A stretch of 28,079 nucleotides of DNA, from positions 1 to 28,079 of the forward strand of contig JAPDQY010000074.1 in the NCBI GenBank assembly GCA_034505235.1. Reading direction: 5' to 3'. The DNA comes from Coneutiohabitans thermophilus. Lineage in GTDB: Bacteria; Zhuqueibacterota; Zhuqueibacteria; Zhuqueibacterales; Zhuqueibacteraceae. The notes beneath the pieces are model-generated. The model worked only from the letters and a program-made list of their open reading frames with translations, was not told the DNA's origin and made no database searches. Shown piece after piece: positions 1-9,324 of this stretch (positions within the stretch are counted from its first letter, which is position 1; each line of letters starts with the position of its first letter). A program made the position numbers and the translations under genes.

Positions 1-252
1 GGGATGCGTGTCTTTTTCTCGTTTTGTGCGAAAGAGAGCAATGGGAAGCGGGTCGACGGGTGGGGCTTCGAGTAACAAGTATCCCAATGGCACTCGAGAG
101 GCCTTTGCAAAGGCCTCGAGTTGGCGAAGAGTCGGGCTGGCTTCACCCCTCAACCACTCTGAAAGACGCGGAAAGCTGGTGTACAACTCTTGATCCCGGC
201 CCGAACGCTTAAGCGCCCAGGCAAGCACGCCGGTATTTACCGGCAATCTCAT
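1..252 (-). CDS. HTH/ImmA-IrrE family metallopeptidase, N-terminal part (cut by window edge)
   Basis: Partial gene: the first 84 codons are present and the rest lies beyond the left edge. The start ATG (252-250) follows a strong AGGAGGGG Shine-Dalgarno with about 7 nt spacing. The reading begins MRLPVNTGVLAWALKRSG and continues with SEWLRGEASPTLRQLEAFA, then RVPLGYLLLEAPPVDPLPI and FRT. That is the usual N-terminal XRE-like helix-turn-helix and linker of proteins that carry an ImmA/IrrE zinc peptidase (HExxH) further on; the peptidase itself is not visible. In the family such proteins cleave repressors or act as antitoxin-like partners, often beside a PIN-like (DUF4411) gene downstream, which would also be off-window. 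By my count only 48 of 84 third positions are G or C, lower than most genes here, which hints at transfer. The family call is good; the function is inferred. Confidence 0.8.
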   Translation of the reverse strand, partial: MRLPVNTGVLAWALKRSGRDQELYTSFPRLSEWLRGEASPTLRQLEAFAKASRVPLGYLLLEAPPVDPLPIALFRTKREKDTHP

Positions 253-455
253 CTTCACTCCCCTCCTGCTAGCATGAATTTGGCAAGATACAGCATGTGC
301 CCCGGTGGCCACCCTAGATCTGCAATAGAGACCTGCCTGTGGCTGACTCATACAATCAGAGCCGAAGTGATCTGACAGATCAAGCACAGCCATTCCCTGC
401 GCAGCAGTCTCGTCAAACTGCATGGGGATGAAATGAGCAAGCGGGCACCCTGCCG
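253..455. other. intergenic gap between csp and the ImmA/IrrE-type gene
   Basis: No coding sequence was recognised on either strand. The gap holds the 5' leader and ribosome-binding site (about 260-267) of the minus-strand ImmA/IrrE-type gene. No clear terminator follows the cold-shock gene, so read-through from csp is possible. Confidence 0.4.
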
Positions 456-665
456 CTACCCCTTGATCACCCGCACGCGCACGGCGCGATCGCCCTTCAT
501 TTCCCGCCGGACATCGAAACCCACGCGCTGGCCGGGTTTGAGCTGGCGGCCCGGCACGCTGGCATCCAAATCATTCACGTGCACGAAGAGATCCTCATCT
601 TCATCGGTGGTAATAAAGCCGAAACCCTTGGCCGGGTCCCATTTTTTGACGGTGCCGTATTGCAT
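456..665 (-). CDS. cold-shock domain protein (CspA family)
   Basis: A 69-residue protein, the normal length for a single cold-shock domain that binds single-stranded RNA or DNA as a five-strand beta barrel. The opening MQYGTVKKWDPAKGFGFI contains RNP1 (KGFGFI) and is followed by an RNP2 form (DLFVHVNDL). The acidic TTDEDED loop between them is a small variation. The start has GGAG about 6 nt upstream (GGAGACGTTC-ATG), and the gene ends in TAG. It acts in the cytoplasm as an RNA chaperone or antiterminator; whether it is cold-induced cannot be read from sequence. It lies 84 bp downstream of the universal stress protein gene on the same strand, so the two stress genes may be co-transcribed. The family call is very secure. 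Confidence 0.95.
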   Translation of the reverse strand: MQYGTVKKWDPAKGFGFITTDEDEDLFVHVNDLDASVPGRQLKPGQRVGFDVRREMKGDRAVRVRVIKG

Positions 666-749
666 GAACGTCTCCGCAAAAGGGTGATGCCTTCACTGCT
701 GCACGGGCAGCGCAGCCGCCAGGTCTGGCCGCCACCGCTGGCCGGGCCG

Positions 750-1670
750 TCAGTGCACGAAATCTCTCTCCTGTAATTTTACCACCAGCACTGGACAGGG
801 GGCATGCCGGATCACCCGGGCAGTGTTGCCACCCAGAAAAAACTCCTGCAGCCGGCTCAAACCGCGGGTGCCCATCACGATGAGATCGATATCCTGTGCG
901 GCGGCAAATTTGACAATTTCATGATACGGCCGTCCCACCTGCACATGGGTCTGGCAGTGGCGCGGCCTCTGTTCGAAGCCGGTGAGCCAGCGTTCGATTT
1001 CCTCGTGCGAGAGTGTGATGAAATCGCGGCTGAACTCTTCGGCGAGCGCGTGATTGACGGCATAGTGTGCGGGATAAACCGGCAAGTCGACGACGTGCAG
1101 AATATGAAGCTGGGCACGGAACAACTGGCTGAGCGCGAGGGCGTAGCGCATTGCTTTTTCGCTGTCCGGGGAAAAATCGATGGGTGCGAGGATTTGGAGA
1201 TAAGGCATCACTTCCCCGCTGGCGCCGGGCCCGGCGGTGCGCGCCACCAGAACCGGGCAGTTGGCCGTGCGCATCAAATCTTCGGCCAGGCTGCCCAGGA
1301 TCAGATGACTCAGGCCGGTGCGGCCATGAGTGCCGGTCACGATCAAATCCGCCTGCATTTCCGCCGCGAAGCGCGTGATCTCTTCGGCGGGATGGGCATT
1401 GTGGCGCAGCTCGCGCCGCACCTGCAGCCGTTGCGAGGGTTGCAACCCCAGGCGCTCTGCGACCTCCTCTTCCGCGGCCTCCTCCTCCGCGGCACAGGCG
1501 GGATCCAGTTCCGGAAAAGCCGCCACGGCGTTGTGCTCCCTGGCAGTGACCACATGCAACATGGTCAGCCGGGCACCGAATCGCTCGGCCAACATCGCGG
1601 CGTGTCCAATGGCGGCCGCCGGCGGCTCACGGAAGTCGGTTGGGATCAGAATTTCGCGTATTTGAATCAT
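750..1670 (-). CDS. universal stress protein, two tandem Usp domains
   Basis: A 306-residue cytosolic protein with two UspA folds in tandem. Domain 1 starts at IREILIPTDF and has the nucleotide-binding loop GTHGRTGLSHLILGS, then CPVLVA. Domain 2 starts near LQILAPIDFS and has GTRGLSRLQEFFLGGNTARV, then CPVLVV. Both carry the G-x2-G-x9-G(S/N) type ATP-binding pattern, so both domains may bind nucleotide. The chosen ATG (1670) encodes MIQIREIL and has GAGGTG just upstream; an 18-residue upstream extension in the same frame looks non-coding. It starts 16 bp after the glycosyltransferase stop, so the two are probably one transcript. The role is stress endurance; the precise trigger is unknown. 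Confidence 0.92.
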   Translation of the reverse strand: MIQIREILIPTDFREPPAAAIGHAAMLAERFGARLTMLHVVTAREHNAVAAFPELDPACAAEEEAAEEEVAERLGLQPSQRLQVRRELRHNAHPAEEITRFAAEMQADLIVTGTHGRTGLSHLILGSLAEDLMRTANCPVLVARTAGPGASGEVMPYLQILAPIDFSPDSEKAMRYALALSQLFRAQLHILHVVDLPVYPAHYAVNHALAEEFSRDFITLSHEEIERWLTGFEQRPRHCQTHVQVGRPYHEIVKFAAAQDIDLIVMGTRGLSRLQEFFLGGNTARVIRHAPCPVLVVKLQERDFVH

Positions 1671-1686
1671 GTCGCACCTCACCTGC

Positions 1687-2547
1687 TCATCGTTGCAAAA
1701 CTTCGCCGGCGGCCGCGGCACCAAAGGTTTCCATCAAATAAGCATAGTAGACCGCCGGCAGTGTCCGGCCGTGCTTGGTGTATCCCTGCACCAGAATGTG
1801 GCATTTTTGCAGTAACATTGCAAGAGTTGCCTGCTGCCACTCCGCCCGCAATCCGCCCTGGTGCAGCATTTTGAGCAGCGCCCGCACGCGGTAGCGATCC
1901 AGCCCCCATTCGCTGCGCGAAAGCTGGTCGGCATGGCCGCCGCGTTTGATCACCAGCGCCTCGTCGAGGAAGCCGACTTCGTGATGCGCTGTCACGCGCA
2001 GCCACAGATCGTAATCCTCACACAACGGCAGGTCCTCGTCGAATTCGCCCGTCGCTTCCAACAGCTCGCGCCGCAGGAACACTGCCGAGGGACTGATCAC
2101 GCAGCGCGGCAGACAGAGCGGGTAAATCCAGCCGCCGGCCTTGCGGTGAATCTTTTTTTGATTGACCCGGCGGCCGTTGCGAATCCAGATTTCGTTGGTA
2201 TGGCACAGCAACACGCCGGGATGCTGCTCCAGCCAGAGCCGCTGCCGCGCCAGTTTGTTCGGCGCCCACAAATCATCCGAATCGAGAAAGGCGATAAAGC
2301 GGCCGGCTGCGGCGTGCACCCCGTGGTTGCGGGCTGCCGACACGCCGCGCCGCGGCTGCCGCAGGTAACGTACCCGCGCTCCCCAGGCGGTGCAGAGTTG
2401 CGGCGTCTCATCGGTGGAGCCGTCATCGACGATCAACAACTCGAAATCCCTTTCGGTTTGCGCCCACACCGAGGCCACCGCCTCTTGCAGGAAGGCCGCG
2501 CGATTGTAAGTTGGGATGATGACGGAGATCAACGGTGTGCCGCTCAT
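1687..2547 (-). CDS. family 2 glycosyltransferase (GT-A fold)
   Basis: A 286-residue soluble glycosyltransferase with the standard GT2 start PLISVIIPTYNRAAFL, the nucleotide-binding VDDGSTDET segment, RGVSAARNHG, the metal-binding FLDSDDLW (DxD-type) and a later CEDYDLWLR motif that matches the catalytic ED region. No transmembrane helix is visible, so it should act at the cytoplasmic face on a nucleotide-sugar donor; donor and acceptor cannot be told. The start ATG (2547, MSGTPL) is preferred because GGGGAGAG lies 7-8 nt upstream; an upstream GTG/ATG would add nine residues lacking family similarity. It is the first gene of a probable pair with the Usp gene. No other polysaccharide genes are nearby, so it is an isolated modifier rather than part of a visible O-antigen cluster. 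Confidence 0.92.
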   Translation of the reverse strand: MSGTPLISVIIPTYNRAAFLQEAVASVWAQTERDFELLIVDDGSTDETPQLCTAWGARVRYLRQPRRGVSAARNHGVHAAAGRFIAFLDSDDLWAPNKLARQRLWLEQHPGVLLCHTNEIWIRNGRRVNQKKIHRKAGGWIYPLCLPRCVISPSAVFLRRELLEATGEFDEDLPLCEDYDLWLRVTAHHEVGFLDEALVIKRGGHADQLSRSEWGLDRYRVRALLKMLHQGGLRAEWQQATLAMLLQKCHILVQGYTKHGRTLPAVYYAYLMETFGAAAAGEVLQR

Positions 2548-2907
2548 GGTTGCTCTCTCCCCGACGGCCGCCATTCCGGCATAATGTGCAACCGTTCCGA
2601 TCGTCCGGCCTGCCGGCGCGTGGCATCACGCTCTGGATTTTGCCTCACCAGGAGAAAACCGTCGTGCGATGAGTTCGCTGCAAACGCAGACAAAGTCCGC
2701 GGGCGGGTGAGTGGCCGCCCGCCTGCACAAATCATCGCAGCTTTCATGACCATGATTGCGCCGGTTTGCGCCCGGTGCGCCCCGGCCGCGCAGCCCGGCA
2801 TGTGCAACGAAGGCCGCCGCGCTGGAGAATGGTATTGCGCCCGGAGGATTTTTTGACTAAATTGCACAGCAACAAAGGGATTTGGCCACTCGCTGAAACG
2901 GAAGGAC
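2548..2907. other. divergent intergenic region with a GC-rich hairpin
   Basis: This 360-bp gap separates the minus-strand glycosyltransferase from the plus-strand SPOR gene and must hold both promoters. A perfect 8-bp GC stem (GCGGGCGG, loop of 8, CCGCCCGC) lies at 2699-2722 without a T-run. Near 2840-2875 is a weak TTGCGC-17-TAAATT promoter-like pair on the plus strand. No further gene was recognised. Confidence 0.4.
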
Positions 2908-3339
2908 ATGAAGACAAAGCCGCTGTTCGCCATCTTGATGATGGCCCTGCTCCTGGGATTTGGGAACACCTGCATCTGTGTCGTTGAAGACACAAAACAC
3001 GGCGGTGACGCCGCGAAGCCCGACGGCCGGTCCCTCGTCGGCTGCCAGCAACCCATCTACACCCAAGGCATGCCCGGTCCGAATGAATACACCGTTGTTG
3101 TTGGTGTGTTCTCCAATGAAAGCAAAGCCCTCGGACTCTCACAAAAACTGCGCGGCTACAATATTCACAATTATTGTTATCAACAAAAGAACGGCTGCTG
3201 GGTCGTATCCGTCGGACGTTATTGGGATGCCAAGCCCGCGCAAAAAATGTTGAATCAGTTGGTGGCTGATTTTGGGTACACCAACGCCGAGATTCGCAAA
3301 TCCGGCGACAAAGAAATTGAATGCCATGGTTCTCTGTAA
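2908..3339 (+). CDS. secreted SPOR-type domain protein (first of tandem pair)
   Basis: A 143-residue protein with an N-terminal signal peptide (KTKPLF followed by a hydrophobic stretch to about residue 20). A C-terminal module of about 70 residues begins YTVVVGVFSNESKALGLSQ, has a central NYCYQ..GCWVVSVGRY strand and ends near NAEIRKSGD. The two-repeat beta-alpha-beta pattern with 'V.VG.F....A..L...L' and 'W.V.VGRY....A' is that of SPOR domains, which bind denuded septal peptidoglycan in the periplasm. The start ATG has GGAAGG just upstream. The next gene encodes a diverged relative, so the pair probably arose by tandem duplication. It has more cysteines than usual for SPOR (at least five), suggesting disulfides after export. 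The function in division or the envelope is inferred. Confidence 0.75.
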   Translation: MKTKPLFAILMMALLLGFGNTCICVVEDTKHGGDAAKPDGRSLVGCQQPIYTQGMPGPNEYTVVVGVFSNESKALGLSQKLRGYNIHNYCYQQKNGCWVVSVGRYWDAKPAQKMLNQLVADFGYTNAEIRKSGDKEIECHGSL

Positions 3340-3454
3340 CAGCGGTGGGTTTTAAACTGCTCCTCTCAATCCTTCGGCGCTCGTGAGGTCTGCTCCAGCG
3401 CAATACCGTGGGCCAAATATGATGATTGTGCTGCCGCTCGTTTCCAAACCCGAA

Positions 3455-3904
3455 ATGAGATATTTCGCACTTGTCGTGGTGGCGCTGCTCTTCCTGGCGG
3501 CGTGCACTGATCGCGGGCAAAATCCGCCGTCCGTGCGGGATGGCGTCTCGACCGGCGCACCTGATTCCGAAACGCCGGCCGGGCCACCGGAGCATCGCCC
3601 CCCAAAGCCTCCCGGCGACAGTGATTTGGAACCGCCGTCCGGCCCGCTCGGCGAGTATGGTTACTCCGTGCTGGTCAAGGCGTTCCACAACCGCCTCGAT
3701 GCCGATCATCTCGCTTATCAACTGCGCATGAAGCGCATCAACAATTTCGTGTATCAGTATGATGGCGAGTGGCGTGTGTGTGTGGGCACCTATGCCACCA
3801 AGGGGCGCGCGCGGCGCACTTTGCGGCTGGTGCATGAAAAGGGCTTCACCACGGCGCGGGTCATCGGTCCCGGTGACGATAGCATCCCGCCGCCGCCGGA
3901 GTGA
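3455..3904 (+). CDS. SPOR-type domain lipoprotein (second of tandem pair)
   Basis: A 149-residue predicted lipoprotein. MRYFALVVVALLFLAAC is a lipoprotein signal with lipobox LAAC (Cys17), followed by a Pro/Gly-rich linker to about residue 60. The SPOR-type module opens GYSVLVKAFHNRLDADHL, with FVYQYDGEWRVCVGTY and then RRTLRLVHEKGFTTARV. The module aligns along its length with that of the preceding gene. The start at 3455 is chosen because it gives a compact lipoprotein signal; ATGs at 3383 and 3419 would add an odd hydrophilic head, and none has a strong ribosome-binding site. It should be anchored in a membrane and contact peptidoglycan. It converges with lysA, 43 bp away, with no obvious terminator between them. 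Confidence 0.78.
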   Translation: MRYFALVVVALLFLAACTDRGQNPPSVRDGVSTGAPDSETPAGPPEHRPPKPPGDSDLEPPSGPLGEYGYSVLVKAFHNRLDADHLAYQLRMKRINNFVYQYDGEWRVCVGTYATKGRARRTLRLVHEKGFTTARVIGPGDDSIPPPPE

Positions 3905-3947
3905 GGCGGCCGGCCCGCGCACAACCCCGTCCTGTACCCACCCGACT

Positions 3948-5216
3948 TCATGCCACCCAAATCTGATCCAGCCGTTCGCGCGGCCGCGAGAGCAGGATCT
4001 CACGGCCGTCAACGATGACTTCCGCCGGCCGCGGCCGAGCATTGTAATTCGAGCTCAGCGAGAAACCATATGCGCCGGCCGTCATCACCGCCAGCAAATC
4101 CCCGCGCTGCACGGCCGGCAAATTTCTCTCCTTCGCCAAAAAATCCCCGGACTCGCAAATCGGCCCCACCACGTCATACTTCTCCGGCGCGGCTGCGGTG
4201 AAGCGCAGTGGCACGATTTGATGATGCGCCTGATACAGGCTCGGCCGGATCAGCTCTGACATGCCGGCATCGACCACCAGAAATTTCCTGCCCTGCGTTT
4301 CCTTGACATACAACACCCGCGTGACCAGCACGCCGCTGGTCGCCACCAGGGCGCGGCCCGGCTCAAAGAGAATTTCACAACCGAAGGACCGCAATGGTGA
4401 CAGCAGCAACTCCGCCACCTGCGCCGGCGCGAGCGCCAGCCCCGCGGTTGGCGCGGTTTGCGCAGCCAGGGGAATCACGTTTTCATAGATCACACCCAGC
4501 CCGCCGCCGACATCGAGATATTCCAGGCGGTGGCCGAGGGCGAGCGCCTGCCGCGCCAATTCCGCCATGGCCCTGCCCACCGCGGCAAAGGGCGCGGTTT
4601 CGGTGATTTGCGAGCCGATGTGCATGTGCAAGCCCACCAGACGCACATGCGGAAACTCGTGCAGCCGGCCGAGCAGCGCCTGCGCGCGCGGCAATTCCAC
4701 ACCGAACTTGTCCGCCTGCCGGCCGGTGGAAATGTAGGGATGGCCGTGAATGTCGATGTTGGGATTGACCCGCAGGGCCACCGGCGCCACGCGATCGTGC
4801 TGCCGCGCCAGCGCATTGATCACCGCCAGCTCGGCCTCGGATTCGACATTGAAACCGCGAATGCCGGCCTGCAACCCGGCAATGATTTCATCATCGCGCT
4901 TGCCCACGCCGGCAAACACGATGCGGTCGGCGGCAATGCCGGCCTGTCGGGCAAGCGCGAGCTCGCCCACCGAGACCACATCCGCGCCCGCGCCCAGGGC
5001 GGCAAAATCGCGCAACACGTGGGGATTGGAATTCGCCTTGAGCGCGTAACAAATGCGGTGGGGATGATCGCCGAAGGCGGCGTCGATTCCGGCAAAATTC
5101 TCCCGGTAGGTGCGGCGGCTGTAGAGGTAGAACGGCGTTGCCACGCTGGCCGCCACCTCCGCCAGCACAACTTCTTCACAGCACAATTGGGCATCCACAT
5201 AGTGAAAATGCTGCAT
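3948..5216 (-). CDS. lysA: diaminopimelate decarboxylase
   Basis: A 422-residue PLP enzyme of fold type III that converts meso-diaminopimelate to lysine and CO2, the last step of lysine synthesis. Visible signatures are CYALKANSNP with the PLP lysine at residue 60, HMHIGSQI, the glycine-rich LDVGGGLGV, EPGRALV, CESGDF near the C-terminus and GAYGFSLSSNYNARPRPAEV, all typical of LysA. The start ATG (5216, MQHFHYVD) has AGGA 7 nt upstream; an upstream in-frame ATG would add 26 residues without family similarity. It follows the phosphatase gene by 147 bp on the same strand, so co-transcription is possible but not required. No other lysine-pathway genes are in the window. The length fits the family. 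Confidence 0.97.
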   Translation of the reverse strand: MQHFHYVDAQLCCEEVVLAEVAASVATPFYLYSRRTYRENFAGIDAAFGDHPHRICYALKANSNPHVLRDFAALGAGADVVSVGELALARQAGIAADRIVFAGVGKRDDEIIAGLQAGIRGFNVESEAELAVINALARQHDRVAPVALRVNPNIDIHGHPYISTGRQADKFGVELPRAQALLGRLHEFPHVRLVGLHMHIGSQITETAPFAAVGRAMAELARQALALGHRLEYLDVGGGLGVIYENVIPLAAQTAPTAGLALAPAQVAELLLSPLRSFGCEILFEPGRALVATSGVLVTRVLYVKETQGRKFLVVDAGMSELIRPSLYQAHHQIVPLRFTAAAPEKYDVVGPICESGDFLAKERNLPAVQRGDLLAVMTAGAYGFSLSSNYNARPRPAEVIVDGREILLSRPRERLDQIWVA

Positions 5217-5363
5217 GGCATGATCCTGGAATGATGACCATCCAATCGGCACGTTCAATTCAACCTCATCGCCCGCTGCAAGCTTGCCCAGCACACCGGG
5301 TTCGGGATCACGAGGCCATTGTTCAGGCGGCGATCATCACCGGCGGGACCGCAGCGCCGGGAA

Positions 5364-7346
5364 TCAGGTTTTGTCGAGGCGCAGCGTGGTGACGTGCCCG
5401 AGCGTGGGCAGCACCTTGTACTCGACATGATCGACGAGCCTGGCAATCAAAAACAATCCCAGACCGCGCGGGCTTTCCTCGCCGCTGATCTTGCGCTCCA
5501 GACTGAGCGTGGCCGGCATTTCGGGCACGAAGCCGCTGCCATTGTCGATCACCTGCACGGTCAGGCCGGCCGCGCCGGGCTTGAGCAGCACATCGAGACG
5601 GTTCATGAGATTGAGCTTGTTGCCGTGTTCGATGGCATTCAAACAGGCTTCGGCCACGGCGCTGCGCAAATCTTCCACCCGGTTTGCCGGAAACCCGAGT
5701 TGCTGCGCCAGCTCGGCGGCGGCATTCATCGCCAGTTTCTCAAAGCCCGGTTGCGAGGGCAGAGAAAGGCGAATTTCGACGGGCTGCTCCGCAACCGCCG
5801 CGCGGCGGCCGTTTTCTTCGAAGCGCCGCACCGTGGCCGGCACGCCTTCGTAGCGGGCGACCAGCAGGGTGAGATCATCGGAATGATCACGGCGGCCGGC
5901 GAAGGCCTCGGCGTCCCTGATCAACTCCGGAATGAGGCCATTGTGGGCGGCGCGCGCGTGGCGTTGCACCGCGGCACAAAAGCGGTCAAAGCTGTAGGGC
6001 TCGTTTTCGGGGTTCATCATGTCCACGATGCCGTCGGTGTAGAAGACGAGCAGATCGCCGGCGGCCAGATCGAGATGACGCTGGCCGTAGGCAACCTGCC
6101 GGTTGATGCCGAGTGGAAACCGGTCGCCCTCTTCCGGTGGGGGCAGCAGCGTGGCCTCGCCGTTGCGGTAGAGAATCGGCAGGGTTTGCCCGGCATTGGC
6201 ATAGAGCAGGCGGCCGGCCGCCAAATCGAAGATGCCGCAAAAGGCGGCGACGAACATGCCGCGCTGCAGATCCACCGCCAGCCGGCGGTTGGCGAGCGCG
6301 AGAATCTCCGCCGGGGTTTGATGTCCCTCCGCCGCGAAGCGAATGGCCGAAAGTGCCGCGCTCACCACCATTGCGCTCGACACACCCTTGCCCGACACAT
6401 CGCCGACGATGATCGCCAGCCGCTGGTCATCCAGCGTGATGAAGTCATAAAAGTCGCCGCCGACTTCGGTGGCAGGCAGGGAGGCCGCTTCCAGCCGCAG
6501 GCCGGGCAGATCGGGCGGCGCGGCGGGCAGCATCTCGGTTTGCATGCGCCGCGCAATCTCGAACTCCTGGGTGATGCGCAGGTGGTGCTGCAGCGACTGC
6601 AGCATCTTGTTGAACGAACGCGCCAGTTCGCCGATTTCATCCTGTGAGTCGATGGCAAAGGTGGCCTCGAGCCGGCCGTTGGCAACCTCCTGGCTGGTTT
6701 GATTCAACTGCCGCAGCGGCGCCAGGATCTTGCGGATCGACAGGGTCATGAAGATGACCGCGAGAATCGCCACCGCCGCAATGGCTTCGACGGTGCGGTG
6801 GCGCACCACTTCCGCGCTTTGGAAAAGATCGCGCTCGTAGGCGGAGGCGAGCAGAATCCAGTCCCACGGCTTGTAGTACATGTAGTAGGCAATCTTGCGC
6901 TCGCCCTGCCGGCCGCGTGCGCCGGTTTCCTGATGATACTCATCGTAGGCGGAATAGCGGTCGGGCTTGCCGGCCTGGTCGATGCGGTTGATGATCCGCT
7001 GAATGTGCGGAAAGCGCGGATTGTTGAGGTTGTCGCCCGCATTGGTGGGGTGGACGATGAGCCTGCCTTTGTCCGGCGTGTCGGAATTGTCGAGGGCAAC
7101 GAGGTAACCATCCACCGCAATGCGCACCGCACTGAGCTGTTCCTTCAATTCCTCGGTCGGCCTGCCGTAACGCTGGTTGTAGCGGTCGCACAGCGCATAG
7201 GCGAAATCGGTTTGGGCGCGCAGCAGATCGCGCGCAAGCTGCTCCAGTTCGTCCTGCGCACCCTGATAGGCCCACAGAATCACGATGACGATGGTCAGCG
7301 CGATTTCGAGCAGGACGGCGAGCAGCAGTTTGGAGCGGATTTTCAT
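5364..7346 (-). CDS. membrane PP2C/SpoIIE-type phosphatase with Cache, HAMP and HATPase domains
   Basis: A 660-residue signalling protein. In order: TM1 (about 7-27), an extracytoplasmic Cache-like sensor (about 30-185, with YMYYKPWDWILLASAYE), TM2 (about 188-204), HAMP (about 205-258), a PP2C/SpoIIE phosphatase (about 275-498) with GGDFYDF (297-303), GDVSGKG (315-321), FYTDGI and DDLTLLV metal-site motifs, then an RsbW-like HATPase (about 530-657) with EACLNAIEHG, DNGSGF and RGLGLFLI. In the family such proteins dephosphorylate anti-anti-sigma (STAS) proteins, and the HATPase acts as the opposing kinase or anti-sigma, so one protein may hold both arms of a partner switch. No STAS gene is visible. 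A weak ribosome-binding site precedes the ATG. It sits downstream of the sigma-54-type regulator and the FHA-transglycosylase gene, so it may reverse phosphorylation read by the FHA domain; that link is inference. Confidence 0.95.
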   Translation of the reverse strand: MKIRSKLLLAVLLEIALTIVIVILWAYQGAQDELEQLARDLLRAQTDFAYALCDRYNQRYGRPTEELKEQLSAVRIAVDGYLVALDNSDTPDKGRLIVHPTNAGDNLNNPRFPHIQRIINRIDQAGKPDRYSAYDEYHQETGARGRQGERKIAYYMYYKPWDWILLASAYERDLFQSAEVVRHRTVEAIAAVAILAVIFMTLSIRKILAPLRQLNQTSQEVANGRLEATFAIDSQDEIGELARSFNKMLQSLQHHLRITQEFEIARRMQTEMLPAAPPDLPGLRLEAASLPATEVGGDFYDFITLDDQRLAIIVGDVSGKGVSSAMVVSAALSAIRFAAEGHQTPAEILALANRRLAVDLQRGMFVAAFCGIFDLAAGRLLYANAGQTLPILYRNGEATLLPPPEEGDRFPLGINRQVAYGQRHLDLAAGDLLVFYTDGIVDMMNPENEPYSFDRFCAAVQRHARAAHNGLIPELIRDAEAFAGRRDHSDDLTLLVARYEGVPATVRRFEENGRRAAVAEQPVEIRLSLPSQPGFEKLAMNAAAELAQQLGFPANRVEDLRSAVAEACLNAIEHGNKLNLMNRLDVLLKPGAAGLTVQVIDNGSGFVPEMPATLSLERKISGEESPRGLGLFLIARLVDHVEYKVLPTLGHVTTLRLDKT

Positions 7347-7627
7347 GGGTTTTGTTCAGACACCGATCACGCCGGAGGTAGATCAACGGCATTCCCGGTC
7401 TCTCCGGCGGACAACGAACCTTTCAGGCGCGGAACACCATCGCATCACACAGGTCAACAGCGCGCCGCCGCGACGCAAAGGAAAGCTTTTGAGAGGTCAT
7501 GCCACTGCGCTTCTTGCGGTGCGAAAACTTGTTCGGGCGCCTGCCGGACTCCCTCACCGCGGAGGGTTCTGATGAGAGGACACCACGCCGCCGCGTGAGA
7601 TCAGGGATTGCAACGGGGCAATGCCGG

Positions 7628-9163
<1,536 letters not shown>

Positions 9164-9324
9164 GGCAAAAGTATAGGCACGACATGGGCGAAATGCAAGT
9201 GTGAACACGGGCGGCACACCGGCCGCGGTGGTACCCGCCGGCCATCCCCTCACGGCCCGTCTGCCCGCGCCGGAAGGAGAGTCGGGGAGGCAGAGGAGAG
9301 ATAACCAACGGCAGGGGGGCGTGA

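Noticed and set aside
5319..6647. 442-codon plus-strand frame opposite the PP2C phosphatase
   Set aside because: Antisense shadow of a gene with complete phosphatase and ATPase motifs.
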